This document shows positions 17,936 to 27,458 of a stretch of DNA of 64,000 bases, in pieces. Under the pieces are notes generated by a model. That model saw only the letters and a list, made by a program, of their open reading frames with translations. It made no database searches and was not told the DNA's origin. Origin of the DNA: an uncultured Acetatifactor sp. (lineage in GTDB: Bacteria > Bacillota > Clostridia > Lachnospirales > Lachnospiraceae); contig CAJULV010000002.1 in the NCBI GenBank assembly GCA_910587555.1, positions 62,001 to 126,000 of the forward strand, read 5' to 3'. Numbering within the stretch: position 1 is the stretch's first letter; the number at the start of each line of letters is the position of its first letter. The position numbers were made by a program, and so were the translations under genes.

Positions 17936-20900
17936 TTAATATCCAAGATAGCTGATATTGAAATCCACATTTCCGCTGATTCCGCTGACGCTGCCGGTTG
18001 ACCTGTACTGCCACAGGTCGTATCTGCCCTTGTATGTGGGCTTGGCAGCATACTGGGCCAGCCAGATCTTGTAAGCGCTCAGGCTTCCGGTATCAATCTT
18101 ACTCTCCAGCCATGTCTTGTTGGCATAAATACCCGCCGTATAGCCGCTGTTCTGGATCGTCTGGCAGAAGGCCTTGCACACTGCGGTCCTGGTGGCCTTA
18201 TCAATCTTATCCGCCCGTCCGCCGCTGGCTTCCACATCCAGGAAGACCGGATAGGAAATCTTGTAATTCCTGATCTGATCCAATACCATGGAAGCTTCCT
18301 CCACCGCTTCCGTCTCGTCCACTGCCTGGGAGAAGAAGTATACGCCCACTTTCAGCCCCGCCGCCGTGGCGCCCTTGATATTGGTCTCAAACTTCGGGTC
18401 TTCAATCAGGCTTCCCTGGGTGGAACCTCTGTAGCCACAGCGGATAATCACATAGGAAATGCCGGAATTCTTCACTGCGTTCCAGTCGATTTTGCCGTTC
18501 CACTTGGATACGTCGATACCCACGGTACCGTTGCTCCCCGTCACCAGGGAACCGTCGCTGGCAAAATTGTATTTCGCGCCCTGGATAATCTGCTCACCGG
18601 TAACCTTGCTGCCGTCTGCCTTGAAATAATATACCTTACCTTCCAGCGTCTGCCATCCGGTGTATTTTGCTTCGCCTTTTATGTAAAATTTATCTGCCGT
18701 GTAGTAATCCGCCCTGGTAGCTTCCCTGTATTCATTATCCACCAGCACATACAGCTGCTGGCCGCCTGCATCCTTCAGCAAAGTCACATTGTCCTCACGG
18801 GGATGCCTGCGAACCGTGACATTACAGGTTGCGCTCAAGTCCTGGTTCCCGTACCTGCACTTCACGGTTATAACTGCCGTGCCCTCCTTGACGCCTGTAA
18901 CGGTTATCGCTGCCTTATCCACCTTCACTGCGGCAATTCCGGTATCCGAAGATTCCGCCGTCACCTCGGGCAGGCCCGCCAGCGTATTGGAAAACAGTGC
19001 GTTAATCACCGCAGGTACCTCTGCATACACCGTCAGCGCGGTTTTATCCAGCGTAAGGGTATTGCTGCCCAGGACGCTGACACGTATGGATGCCGTGGCC
19101 TGGGTCTCCGCCCCGCCGTTTTCATAGCTCGCCGCCACTGTAATCAGCGCCGTCCCGTCCGCCACAGCAGTGACATTGATATTACCTGCCGCATCCACCG
19201 TTGCCGTAGCTACTGCCGTATTGCTGGAAACAACCGCATACACAACCTTCTGGCCAGCTGTGAATCCCGCTGCCGTCGCTTTTGCCGCCAGCACATTGCC
19301 CGGCACCGCATTCAGCTCTTCCGGCGTTACCGATACGGTTCCCTTTGCCAGCACCGGGGGTGTCGGCGTCGGCGTTGCTGTCGGAACAGGCGTAGGCGTT
19401 GCTGTCGGAACAGGCGTAGGTGTCGCTGTGGGCGCCTCCGTGGGTTCCGGTGTGGGCGTTGCCGTAGGTTCCGGTGTAGGCGTCGCCGTGGGTTCCGGCG
19501 TGGGTGCCTCTGTGGGTTCTGGCGTGGGCGCCTCCGTGGGTTCCGGTGTGGGTGCCTCTGTGGGTTCTGGCGTGGGTTCCTCCGTGGGATCTGCGGGCGG
19601 CTCCTCCGAGACTTCCGGACTTGAACCCTCCGTGATCGGCACTTCGGATTCCTCCGCACTCAGATACAGCACCCGCTGCGCCGTGGCCACTGCCAGCGTC
19701 ACGGGATCCGGTATGGTATTCTTTGCCACCTCATTGTAAGTAGCCGATATCACCTTGCTCTCCACCCAGGCCACCGTATCCTTCAGCGTGGATTCCACCA
19801 CTGTCTCATTCTTTCTGGTGTCCTCCTTTGCGGCATTGACCTCGCTTTCCTTCTTCACCTCATTTGCCACATTAACCTTTTCGTAGGCAATTTCCTTTTT
19901 CACCTCCACGGACCGGCTGTCCGTAAAAAGGCTGTAACCCGCATATTTTTTGTCGGTCAGCGGTTCCATTGCCACCTGATATGTGCCGGGCTTAAGTTCT
20001 TTCTTATGGATAATTCCGTCCATATCATCATCGGACCAAATCTGCGACTTCCCGTCAGGGTCGGTAACCGTTACGGAGAAGGGGACGTTTGCCACCAGTT
20101 TATCCGATTTTTTGTTGATGAATTTTATCTTTAAATCCTTTTGAACCGATGTAAAACTCGGCTCTACGGATACTTCCCGCTCGTAGCCGTTCTCGTGATA
20201 GCCGTCATCGGGTTCTTCCTCCGGAGCCGGCGTCTCCGCATTGAGCCTGGCCATCTGCACGCCTGCCACAGCCAGCAGCCCGCTCTCGCCTATCATGTTA
20301 ATTCCTTCCAGCTCCCTGCCTACATCGGCAAAGCTGGCAATCTGCTTTTTATTGGTATTAATACGGATAAATATGCCGCCTGTCACAATGGCCAGCACCA
20401 GTACCGCCACACCGGTTATCACCATCACCCTGTCCATGACATCCATGCCGCGGACGGCGCTTCCCAGCCTTGCAAAAAGTCCGCCTCCCCCACCGCTGCC
20501 TGCGGTCTGCCTGTTCCTGCCCGCTGCCTGCTTATTCGCTGCCGGCTTCGCCGGACGTGCAGCCCCGCGATTCCCTGCCCTGCTGTGGTTTCCGGCGGGC
20601 GTTACCGCATTTTCCTGCCAGAAATCGCCCTCCTCTTCCTGCGTATCACGAAATGCTGCCTGCCTGCCATACGGTTCGGCTCCGTTTTCCGCCTCGAAAC
20701 CATAGCGATCGGCGGCCGCATCGTCATACCGCTCATCCGTATAACCGCCTGCCAGGTCCCGGGATGCCGGTTCCTCTTCATACCAGATATCCCCCGACTC
20801 TCCGGAAGCAAAATCCCCGTTCTCCGCATTCACAGCTTCATCCGGCCCATAATATACCCCGTCCGCTTCCATGGCTTCATCCGGCTCATAGTACACCTCA

Positions 20901-21496
20901 TCCGCTTCCATGGCTTCATCCGGCTCATAGTACATCCCGTCCGCCTCCATGGTTTCCTCCGGCCCATAGTGCGCCTCGTCCGCTTCCATGGCTCCTTCCG
21001 GCCCATAGTATGCCCCGTCTGCTTCCATGGTTTCCTCCGGCCCATAGTGCGCCTCGTCCGCTTCCATGGCTTCATCCGGCTCATAGTACACCTCATCCGC
21101 CTCCATGGTTTCCTCCGGCCCGCAGTGCGCCTCGCCCGCTGTCCCTTCCCCGAACCCATATGAATCCGGTTCCGTCTCCCTTTCCTCTTCGGACAGCATA
21201 AACGCATCCCTTCTGTCCCGCATCGGGAACCTCACACGGCTCCCATCATCGCTTTCATGTTCCACAGCCTCGGAGTAACTCACTTCGTCGTCAACCGGCT
21301 CATAGCCTGTATCTGCTTCTTCCAGTTCTTCCCGCTCTTCAGGTTCCTCCGCCGCTTCTTCTATGTAAGCACTGTCTTCTTCCGCGCTGTCCCAGTCATA
21401 TACATTTTCGTCCTCGTCCCAATAGGTATCCCTCTCCATGAAAGGATCCATCTTCCCGGAATCACTGTTCCTGCCACGTTTCAAAAAGTTTTTCAT
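17936..21496 (-). CDS. Giant membrane-anchored GH25 protein with acidic repeats, P/T/E linker and Ig-like domains
   Basis: A 1186-residue protein. In order it has an acidic, presumably cytoplasmic region (1-370) with eight 13-residue repeats, one membrane segment (VMVITGVAVLVLAIVTGGIF, about 375-400), a beta-rich extracellular domain, and a long P/T/E linker (19358-19605). Two BIG2/Ig-like domains, cell-wall-binding-like repeats (TGWQTLEGKVYYFKADGSKV) and a C-terminal GH25 domain (VGIDVSKWNGKIDW, Asp-x-Glu in FLDVEASGG) follow. It is likely to cleave peptidoglycan while tethered to the membrane. The big cytoplasmic acidic repeat block is unusual for a lysozyme and may bind a cytoplasmic partner. 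The start at 21496 follows GGGGGTAGGAAA. It has its own promoter and terminator. Confidence 0.88.
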   Translation of the reverse strand: MKNFLKRGRNSDSGKMDPFMERDTYWDEDENVYDWDSAEEDSAYIEEAAEEPEEREELEEADTGYEPVDDEVSYSEAVEHESDDGSRVRFPMRDRRDAFMLSEEERETEPDSYGFGEGTAGEAHCGPEETMEADEVYYEPDEAMEADEAHYGPEETMEADGAYYGPEGAMEADEAHYGPEETMEADGMYYEPDEAMEADEVYYEPDEAMEADGVYYGPDEAVNAENGDFASGESGDIWYEEEPASRDLAGGYTDERYDDAAADRYGFEAENGAEPYGRQAAFRDTQEEEGDFWQENAVTPAGNHSRAGNRGAARPAKPAANKQAAGRNRQTAGSGGGGGLFARLGSAVRGMDVMDRVMVITGVAVLVLAIVTGGIFIRINTNKKQIASFADVGRELEGINMIGESGLLAVAGVQMARLNAETPAPEEEPDDGYHENGYEREVSVEPSFTSVQKDLKIKFINKKSDKLVANVPFSVTVTDPDGKSQIWSDDDMDGIIHKKELKPGTYQVAMEPLTDKKYAGYSLFTDSRSVEVKKEIAYEKVNVANEVKKESEVNAAKEDTRKNETVVESTLKDTVAWVESKVISATYNEVAKNTIPDPVTLAVATAQRVLYLSAEESEVPITEGSSPEVSEEPPADPTEEPTPEPTEAPTPEPTEAPTPEPTEAPTPEPTATPTPEPTATPTPEPTEAPTATPTPVPTATPTPVPTATPTPTPPVLAKGTVSVTPEELNAVPGNVLAAKATAAGFTAGQKVVYAVVSSNTAVATATVDAAGNINVTAVADGTALITVAASYENGGAETQATASIRVSVLGSNTLTLDKTALTVYAEVPAVINALFSNTLAGLPEVTAESSDTGIAAVKVDKAAITVTGVKEGTAVITVKCRYGNQDLSATCNVTVRRHPREDNVTLLKDAGGQQLYVLVDNEYREATRADYYTADKFYIKGEAKYTGWQTLEGKVYYFKADGSKVTGEQIIQGAKYNFASDGSLVTGSNGTVGIDVSKWNGKIDWNAVKNSGISYVIIRCGYRGSTQGSLIEDPKFETNIKGATAAGLKVGVYFFSQAVDETEAVEEASMVLDQIRNYKISYPVFLDVEASGGRADKIDKATRTAVCKAFCQTIQNSGYTAGIYANKTWLESKIDTGSLSAYKIWLAQYAAKPTYKGRYDLWQYRSTGSVSGISGNVDFNISYLGY
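19358..19605. repeat. Low-complexity repeat encoding a P/T/E/A linker
   Basis: The DNA repeats 18- and 24-base units encoding PTPEPTEA and PTATPTPV-like motifs, forming a rod-like wall-spanning linker in the GH25 protein. Such units expand and contract in frame. Confidence 0.9.
20816..21127. repeat. 39-bp tandem repeat, 8 copies, encoding acidic 13-residue units
   Basis: The 312 bases divide exactly into eight 39-bp units encoding YYEPDEAMEADEV-like peptides. The units alternate between two subtypes (YEPDEAMEAD and YGPEETMEAD), which points to duplication of pairs. Confidence 0.92.
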
Positions 21497-21656
21497 TTTC
21501 CTACCCCCGTCCGCTTTCGCAGACATGAATGCAACAGCATGAAAGCGTATTTTTCACCTTTCCCCATGCCCGCTTCCGCGGACATCTGCCAGAAGCTGAA
21601 TATAAAATTCATGCTTACCCGCTTCCCAAATCCAAATCCCGTAATAAATCTGTAAT

Positions 21657-21685
21657 ATTATAGCATTTCAGCATCACATGTTCAA
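21657..21685 (-). promoter_or_regulatory. Sigma-A promoter of the long GH25 gene
   Basis: TTGAAC (21680-21685) and TATAAT (21657-21662) on the minus strand, spacing 17. The untranslated leader is about 150 bases. The rest of the 302-base divergent gap (21497-21798) is AT-rich. No plus-strand promoter could be called with confidence for the gene at 21799. Confidence 0.82.
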
Positions 21686-21798
21686 GTAAGAACTACAATT
21701 CTTTATAATTTCTTAAAATGTTTTAAATCGTATTAATAATGTAGACTTTCCCGCTCCATAATAGTAAAATGATAAATAAAAAAGAAACGGAGTACCGT

Positions 21799-22944
21799 AT
21801 GAAAAATAAGCGAAACGCTAACGACACACAACGGGGCAACACCCTTCCCATACCGGATATCGATATTATAGACCTGGAAAATGACAGCGGCGCGGTAGCG
21901 TCCGCAGAACCGGCTTCGGAGGACGCGCATCCCGCTGCTGCCGGGAAAAAGGGAAAAAAGAATGACCGTCCCTTCCGGGTCGTACACATTGCCCTCCTCA
22001 CCGTCTTTCTGCTGTTTATATGCGGCCTGGTCTACAAAATAGCGAATTTCGGAGTCCACGTGGACCTGAGCGAAATCTTCAAAGACGGGCCGGGAACCTA
22101 TGAGGATAACTTCGACACCATACTCCCCCTCTTTGATGCGGAAGGCAATCCCGTGTACAAGCACTATGGGGAGGGCACCACCATAGTCGCATTCGGCAAT
22201 GCCCCTTTTGCGGACGACAGGAGTTCCGAAGATAACCTTGCCGCTCTCATTGCGCAGATGACAGGCGCCACCGTATATAACTGTTCCGTCAGCGGCAGCT
22301 ATCTGGCTGCGGACGGCGACAGCCTGGACGCGGCGGCGCATCCCATGGATATCTTTAATTTTTACTGGCTCTGCTCTCTGGCCACGGGATATCATGAAGA
22401 TACGGACGCCGAGTTCCACAAGGGAATGGATCTTCTGGGAGACAGCGCGCCCGCCGAAGCCTGGGACGTATACAATACCCTGACTTCCGTTGACCTCGCC
22501 ACTGTGGATGTGGTGGTGGTCATGTACGACGGCAGCGATTATCTGGCCGGCCATCCCATGTATAATGATGCGAAAGATACGGATGTCACACAGTTTACCG
22601 GCAATACGGAGGCCGGTATTGAACTCCTTCATTATTTTTATCCCAATCTGCGCATCATCGTCATGTCCCCCACCTATGCCTATGGGCTGGACGAAAACGG
22701 AGATTACATCAGCAGTGATATCCAGCGGTACGGCTGGGATGTACTCAGTACCTATGTGATCAAGCAGTATGCTTCCTGTAACTCCAGGGGGGTCACCTTC
22801 GTGGATAACCTGTATGGTACCATAAACGAAGACCAGGCGCCGGAATATCTGACGGATCATCTGCACCTGAATCTGGCCGGACGCAAAAAAGTAGCCGAAC
22901 GCTTTGTGTATGCGCTCAACTACTTCAGTCATTTACTGGAATGA
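21799..22944 (+). CDS. Membrane-anchored SGNH-like protein, catalytic serine apparently replaced
   Basis: The only clear plus-strand gene of the window, 381 residues. It has a short cytoplasmic N-terminus, one membrane segment (about residues 60-82) and an extracellular SGNH-like domain. Block I, normally G-D-S, reads FGNAPFADD, so the nucleophilic Ser is Ala. Block V retains the His context in TDHLHLNLAG. Members with GNAPF at this site are, from memory, frequent in Lachnospiraceae, so it may be a binding or structural homologue rather than an esterase. The start at 21799 follows GGAG by six bases. Its 3' end overlaps the convergent gene at 22933 by 12 bases. Confidence 0.75.
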   Translation: MKNKRNANDTQRGNTLPIPDIDIIDLENDSGAVASAEPASEDAHPAAAGKKGKKNDRPFRVVHIALLTVFLLFICGLVYKIANFGVHVDLSEIFKDGPGTYEDNFDTILPLFDAEGNPVYKHYGEGTTIVAFGNAPFADDRSSEDNLAALIAQMTGATVYNCSVSGSYLAADGDSLDAAAHPMDIFNFYWLCSLATGYHEDTDAEFHKGMDLLGDSAPAEAWDVYNTLTSVDLATVDVVVVMYDGSDYLAGHPMYNDAKDTDVTQFTGNTEAGIELLHYFYPNLRIIVMSPTYAYGLDENGDYISSDIQRYGWDVLSTYVIKQYASCNSRGVTFVDNLYGTINEDQAPEYLTDHLHLNLAGRKKVAERFVYALNYFSHLLE

Positions 22945-23757
22945 TTGGGTTTCCGGATTCCACAATTCTACAGCCGAATCTCTGTAGATCACATAGCCGT
23001 CTATCTCCGCAAACCATGTCCAGCCGAAAGCCTGCGGATCTCCCGTCAGCTTTCGGTCTGCCGGCAGGATACAGTAATGACAGGCCGCCTCCCTTGCCAG
23101 CGGTACCAGTACCTCCAGGTCAACGGGGTCCTGTTCCAGGGCGTCACAGAGCGGGTCATGGTAATTCCATCTGTCCACTGTCATCTCCCTCCCGTAGGGC
23201 ATGCAGACAAAAGCGGAATACTGCCTTACATAAGGCACCAAATCCAGCGGAAAAGCCGCCATCACTTCCCTGCCCGGCACATTGATAGCATCACAGATAT
23301 GGACCACGCTGTCCGGCACATGATACAGGTTCTCCGCCTTCGAAAAAAGCGGGCTGCTGTAAATCAGGCTGCCGGAAACCGCAAGCGCCCCCGCCATACA
23401 CAGCGCTGCCAGATCCGCCGGCAATCCCCTCCAGGCATGGAAAAGACTCCCCTGGGGCGGTTTGACCTGCGCAATACATCCCGTGATGCACACACAGGTA
23501 TACGCGATTACCACGGTAATCGGCAGCAGCCACAGAATCCGGTAATATACCTCGTCCCCAGTGACTTTATATACCAGCTGCGCAAACAGCGGGTTAAAGT
23601 ACAGTACCAGAAGCACAACAGGCATATAGATAAAAAGAATGCGCATATAACGTCTTTTTTCCTTCATCCACAGATAAAGCAGGGCTATCAGATACCAGAT
23701 CACAATCATTCCCGTACCCATATAATCCCGAAACAGTGCTAACATATCAATTCCCAT
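22933..23757 (-). CDS. Polytopic membrane protein, unassigned (DUF6077-like context)
   Basis: A 274-residue protein with about five hydrophobic segments in the first 150 residues and a C-terminal soluble part containing HVPDSVVHICD. It has no recognisable catalytic motif. It follows the DUF6077-like gene by 79 bases. Together the two would make a protein of about 630 residues, close to what I recall for single-chain DUF6077 proteins, so they may be two halves of one functional unit. The start at 23757 follows GGGAG by five bases. It is the last gene of the locus that begins at 40340. Confidence 0.6.
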   Translation of the reverse strand: MGIDMLALFRDYMGTGMIVIWYLIALLYLWMKEKRRYMRILFIYMPVVLLVLYFNPLFAQLVYKVTGDEVYYRILWLLPITVVIAYTCVCITGCIAQVKPPQGSLFHAWRGLPADLAALCMAGALAVSGSLIYSSPLFSKAENLYHVPDSVVHICDAINVPGREVMAAFPLDLVPYVRQYSAFVCMPYGREMTVDRWNYHDPLCDALEQDPVDLEVLVPLAREAACHYCILPADRKLTGDPQAFGWTWFAEIDGYVIYRDSAVELWNPETQSFQ

Positions 23758-23836
23758 GGTCTCTCCCAACAATTAAGTTCCGCATATGCCCTCCCGGTAC
23801 CCTTTATCCGGCCATATGCCTTTATAAGCGCTTCAC

Positions 23837-24907
23837 TCACTCCAGCAGCAGATAAATCAGCGCATACGCCGCACAGGGAACGCAGCAGGCGCACAGGGGA
23901 AAAAGCACCCGGATGCGCTTATAGCACAGCGCTCCCAGCAATCCGGCAATTCCTACAGCCAGGCAAACCAGAAACGCCCCAAGCGTACTGCACAGGCATC
24001 CCGTCACCGCCGCAGCTCCCAGCAAAAGGTAAAATGACACCTGTATCCGCTGTTTCTCCTGCAGCTTCTTCAGAAGAAGGAGCATCAGAAAGACAAGAAA
24101 CGGAATCACGATATTCGCCAGAGCCGCTTTTCCCTGACGGCTCCTGGCAATCAGAAAGTTTTCCGCCGTGTAGATGGAATAATTTCCGAACAGGACCAGC
24201 ACCTCCGCAAATACAAGAAACAGCGGCAGCTGCCTCCCCCCTTCCGGAAATAAAACTCTGCCGAACAGATAAAATATCCCATATGTCATGGCAATCAGCA
24301 CCACCGGCAGCACCACTTTTGCCACCGTTATCGCCGGCATCCCCGACATCCTTGCCAGAAAGGATATCCAAATCGGAAACGGTGCCAGCCCATGCCTGAT
24401 ATCCATCAGCGTCGACCCTCCCGTGTAAGGAAGCTTCCGGTACATGGTATCCGCCTCCTGGGTGATGGATGATATCGCCACATAGTATGCGTCGTCCGTA
24501 TCCGCATAGGAAAGCCGCACTGCCTGAACCAGCTGAAGCAGCAGCACCCCCCAGAAAACCAGCCAGAGCAGGACACCCGATGCCGGGTTGTCCCCGCTTC
24601 CCTGCCCCCTTGTCCGGTCCGGCGACGGCTTACGCCCCTTCACCAGACGCTGAATCTCCACGGCCACAGCCAAAAGTGCCATCGCCGCAACATATCCTGT
24701 AAACAGCTGCACCAGGCGGCTGAAGCTGTGTTCCTGAATAATCAAGGGTACGCTGATCAGCTGAAAGCCCGCCCACAGAAGGAACTGCCCGCTGACCCAG
24801 CGAAAGACCAGATGGCCGCCCAGTTTATCCGCCTTCAGAAACAGTCCGCCCACAACGGCAGGAGCCGCCAGCAGCAAAACAGCCAAAATCAATAACTGTA
24901 CTCCCAA
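23837..24907 (-). CDS. DUF6077-like multi-pass membrane protein
   Basis: A 356-residue protein with about nine membrane segments. The loop TDDAYYVAISSITQEADTMY and the following RKLPYTGG resemble, from memory, the DUF6077 family of Firmicutes membrane proteins, which sit beside glycosyltransferases and may be GT-C-like enzymes. The start appears to be TTG at 24907 with AAAGGAG nine bases upstream. No ATG is available nearby. It is seven bases from the preceding gene, so the two are co-translated. The substrate is unknown. Confidence 0.6.
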   Translation of the reverse strand: MGVQLLILAVLLLAAPAVVGGLFLKADKLGGHLVFRWVSGQFLLWAGFQLISVPLIIQEHSFSRLVQLFTGYVAAMALLAVAVEIQRLVKGRKPSPDRTRGQGSGDNPASGVLLWLVFWGVLLLQLVQAVRLSYADTDDAYYVAISSITQEADTMYRKLPYTGGSTLMDIRHGLAPFPIWISFLARMSGMPAITVAKVVLPVVLIAMTYGIFYLFGRVLFPEGGRQLPLFLVFAEVLVLFGNYSIYTAENFLIARSRQGKAALANIVIPFLVFLMLLLLKKLQEKQRIQVSFYLLLGAAAVTGCLCSTLGAFLVCLAVGIAGLLGALCYKRIRVLFPLCACCVPCAAYALIYLLLE

Positions 24908-24913
24908 TCTCTC

Positions 24914-26224
24914 CTACTCCTTTCCCGCTTCGCCTCCGGAGGCCATTATCGAGAAATCACTGATTCCTGCAAAGGCGCCGCATCCGGCTCCCCCCGGGCA
25001 CTTATCCCGTCCCTGCCCGCCGCCCCAAGCCTGCATCAGCGCCGGAACAAGCCACAGTTGATTCACTGCCGCCGTATATTTATAATCCATTATCCCCGCA
25101 CCGCGCAGCACAAGTATCCCCACCAGAATTCCGCAGAAAAACAGGGAAAGCACGGCGGTAACCGCCCCACTGCGCCAGCGGATTTTCTCTCCCGCAGACA
25201 GCTTAAGCGCAGCTGACATCAGTGTCAGAAAAATCATTGTCACAAACCACCAACTGTAATAATCCACATAATTTCGCGTCAAAATAGGCGCTCTCCCGCC
25301 CATAATCTCATAATTTCTCCCGGTATGGGAAACGTATGCGCCTCCCCGAAGCTGAATCTGCATAATCACAGGTGTCACCGTATAGCCGAGCACATCCCAG
25401 CCAATCTGCCGGACCACCATGGATGCATGCGCCTTCCACCCCGTCTCCGCGATCTGCCGGTAATATGCCCTTGCCGCCTTCGGCGATACCTTTTCTTCGA
25501 TGGCTGCCTCCAGATGCTCCATATTCCCGGGTGTCAGGGACGCATCCCACACCACTTCCCCGGTAATCTCCTGTAAATCTTCCGTCCAATTGTCATGGTC
25601 CACCCATATGGTTGGCCAGGCAAGGCGTCTTGCCATGGCCGCTTCGATGCTGCGTCCCGTCTCTTCCCGCCCGGCGGTATCCGTCGCACCGGACAGCACC
25701 GCCAACAACCCGCCGCAGAAGACTGCCAGCGCCAGAAGCAGCGCCACGCGCCCGCGCCCGGAAGCAGGCGCTGCCGGCTGTATACGCGGCGCTTCCCTCC
25801 TCCGTCCCGCTGCCTGCAGTACAAACGAAAGCATCAGCAGAAACAGGGAATTCATGAACGAAAAGGGCAGAAGCGCAAGATGGCACTGCATGGCAAAGGG
25901 ACAGGACAGGAGAACCAGCGCCCTCCATATCCCCCGGCCTTTTCCGACAATCCCTCTGCCGGAGGGCTGCAGCTTCTCCAAAAAATAATACCCTGCCCAG
26001 AATGCCGCCGCAAGCTGCAGCAGGTACAATATCTGGGGATTCTCCCCGCACAGGCGCAGGATTGCCCCATACAGAACAGACTCTGCTTCCCCGAAGTCCT
26101 GAATATGCCCGAAATTTCGGCACATCCAGGCCAGGCCGAAGAGAATCTGAATGGTAAATCCCGTAAAAAGCATCCCTCTGACAACGGGCGCCATATGTGC
26201 CGCCGCCTTTTTTACACCCTGCAT
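24914..26224 (-). CDS. Hypothetical multi-pass membrane protein of a glycan locus
   Basis: A 436-residue protein with roughly nine or ten hydrophobic segments and an extracellular loop of about 110 residues between segments in the middle. That loop includes PTIWVDHDNWTEDL, which places acidic and aromatic residues outside the membrane. This layout resembles GT-C glycosyltransferases, but no family could be named. The start at 26224 follows GAGGAG by five bases. It lies 27 bases downstream of rffA. Confidence 0.55.
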   Translation of the reverse strand: MQGVKKAAAHMAPVVRGMLFTGFTIQILFGLAWMCRNFGHIQDFGEAESVLYGAILRLCGENPQILYLLQLAAAFWAGYYFLEKLQPSGRGIVGKGRGIWRALVLLSCPFAMQCHLALLPFSFMNSLFLLMLSFVLQAAGRRREAPRIQPAAPASGRGRVALLLALAVFCGGLLAVLSGATDTAGREETGRSIEAAMARRLAWPTIWVDHDNWTEDLQEITGEVVWDASLTPGNMEHLEAAIEEKVSPKAARAYYRQIAETGWKAHASMVVRQIGWDVLGYTVTPVIMQIQLRGGAYVSHTGRNYEIMGGRAPILTRNYVDYYSWWFVTMIFLTLMSAALKLSAGEKIRWRSGAVTAVLSLFFCGILVGILVLRGAGIMDYKYTAAVNQLWLVPALMQAWGGGQGRDKCPGGAGCGAFAGISDFSIMASGGEAGKE

Positions 26225-26251
26225 CAAATCTCCTCTCCCTGATACCGGAGC

Positions 26252-27382
26252 CTATGCATAAAACTTTTTCACGGTATCACAGATATAATCTACCTGTTCC
26301 CCTGTCAGCCCGTAATACATGGGCAGGCGTGCCAGCCGCTCGCTCTCCCTGGTAGTGTATCTGTCCTCCCCGTGGAAACGGCCGAACTTCAGCCCCGCCG
26401 GCGCGGTATGGAGCGGAATATAATGAAATACCGAATGGATATCATTTTTTTTCAGATAATCTATCAGCTCCGTCCGCTCCCCGAGATCTGCCGCCTTGAT
26501 ATAGAACATATGCCCGTTATGCACACATCCCTCCGGAACCACAGGCAGTTCTATCTTTCCCGCCTCCGCCAGCGGCTTCAGATTCTCATAATAGCGGTTC
26601 CAGCAGAAAAGCCTGGACTCATTTATCTCCTCCGCAATCTCCAGCTGGGCATACAGATAGGCTGCGTTCATATCGCTGGGCAGATAGGAGGAACCGTAGT
26701 TGATCCATGTATACTTGTCAATCTGCCCCCGATAATATTTGCTGCGGTTGGTACCTTTCTCCCTGATAATCTCCGCCTCTTCCACATCTTTCGGATCCCG
26801 TATCAGAAGCGCTCCGCCCTCACCCATACTGTAGTTCTTGGTCTCATGAAAGCTGAAACAGCCAAAGTTGCCGAAGGTCCCCAGGGCCTGTCCCTTGTAG
26901 GAGGCCATGATCCCCTGGGCCGCATCCTCAATCACTGCCAGCCCATGGCGTTTTGCGATATCCATGATGGTATCCATCTCGCAGGCCACGCCGGCATAGT
27001 GTACCGGCACTATGGCTTTGGTCCGCTCCGTAATCGCTTCTTCTATCCGCTTTTCATCAATATTCATGGTATCCGGCCTGATATCCACAAACACCGGCAC
27101 CGCTCCCCGAAGCACGAAGGCATCGGCCGTTGACACGAAAGTAAACGAGGGCATGATAACCTCATCCCCCGGCCCAATCCCGGGAAGCAGCAGCGCCGCA
27201 AGCTCTGTCGCGTGCGTACAGGAAGTTGTCAGCAGGCATTTTGCCGTCCCTGTCTTTCGTTCAATCCATTCATTGCACTTTTTGGTGTACGAGCCGTCAC
27301 CGCATATTTTCTGGTTTCTGACACACTCCTGAATATATTCATACGCTTTCGGGGCATGTGGTGGTACATTGAAATTAATCAT
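26252..27382 (-). CDS. rffA: dTDP-4-amino-4,6-dideoxygalactose transaminase
   Basis: A 376-residue PLP aminotransferase of the DegT/DnrJ/EryC1/StrS family, the same length as E. coli RffA/WecE. The PLP lysine is in FHETKNY (Lys182), with the aspartate in VIEDAAQG before it. It converts dTDP-4-keto-6-deoxyglucose to dTDP-Fuc4N. The substrate is the product of RfbB, encoded 9 kb away in this window. An alternative is PseC-like activity for pseudaminic acid, but length and the N-terminal NFNVPPHAPKAYEYI fit RffA better. The start at 27382 follows AGAGG. Confidence 0.88.
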   Translation of the reverse strand: MINFNVPPHAPKAYEYIQECVRNQKICGDGSYTKKCNEWIERKTGTAKCLLTTSCTHATELAALLLPGIGPGDEVIMPSFTFVSTADAFVLRGAVPVFVDIRPDTMNIDEKRIEEAITERTKAIVPVHYAGVACEMDTIMDIAKRHGLAVIEDAAQGIMASYKGQALGTFGNFGCFSFHETKNYSMGEGGALLIRDPKDVEEAEIIREKGTNRSKYYRGQIDKYTWINYGSSYLPSDMNAAYLYAQLEIAEEINESRLFCWNRYYENLKPLAEAGKIELPVVPEGCVHNGHMFYIKAADLGERTELIDYLKKNDIHSVFHYIPLHTAPAGLKFGRFHGEDRYTTRESERLARLPMYYGLTGEQVDYICDTVKKFYA

Positions 27383-27458
27383 GGCTTACCTCTTTTCTTT
27401 TTATATCTGATGTTTATTTTCAGCTTATGGCCGATTGAAAATTCTTTATACGAAACAC

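Noticed and set aside
26252..27382. PseC assignment for the aminotransferase
   Set aside because: Length of 376 and the N-terminal region fit RffA, and its substrate route (rfbA, rfbB) is present.
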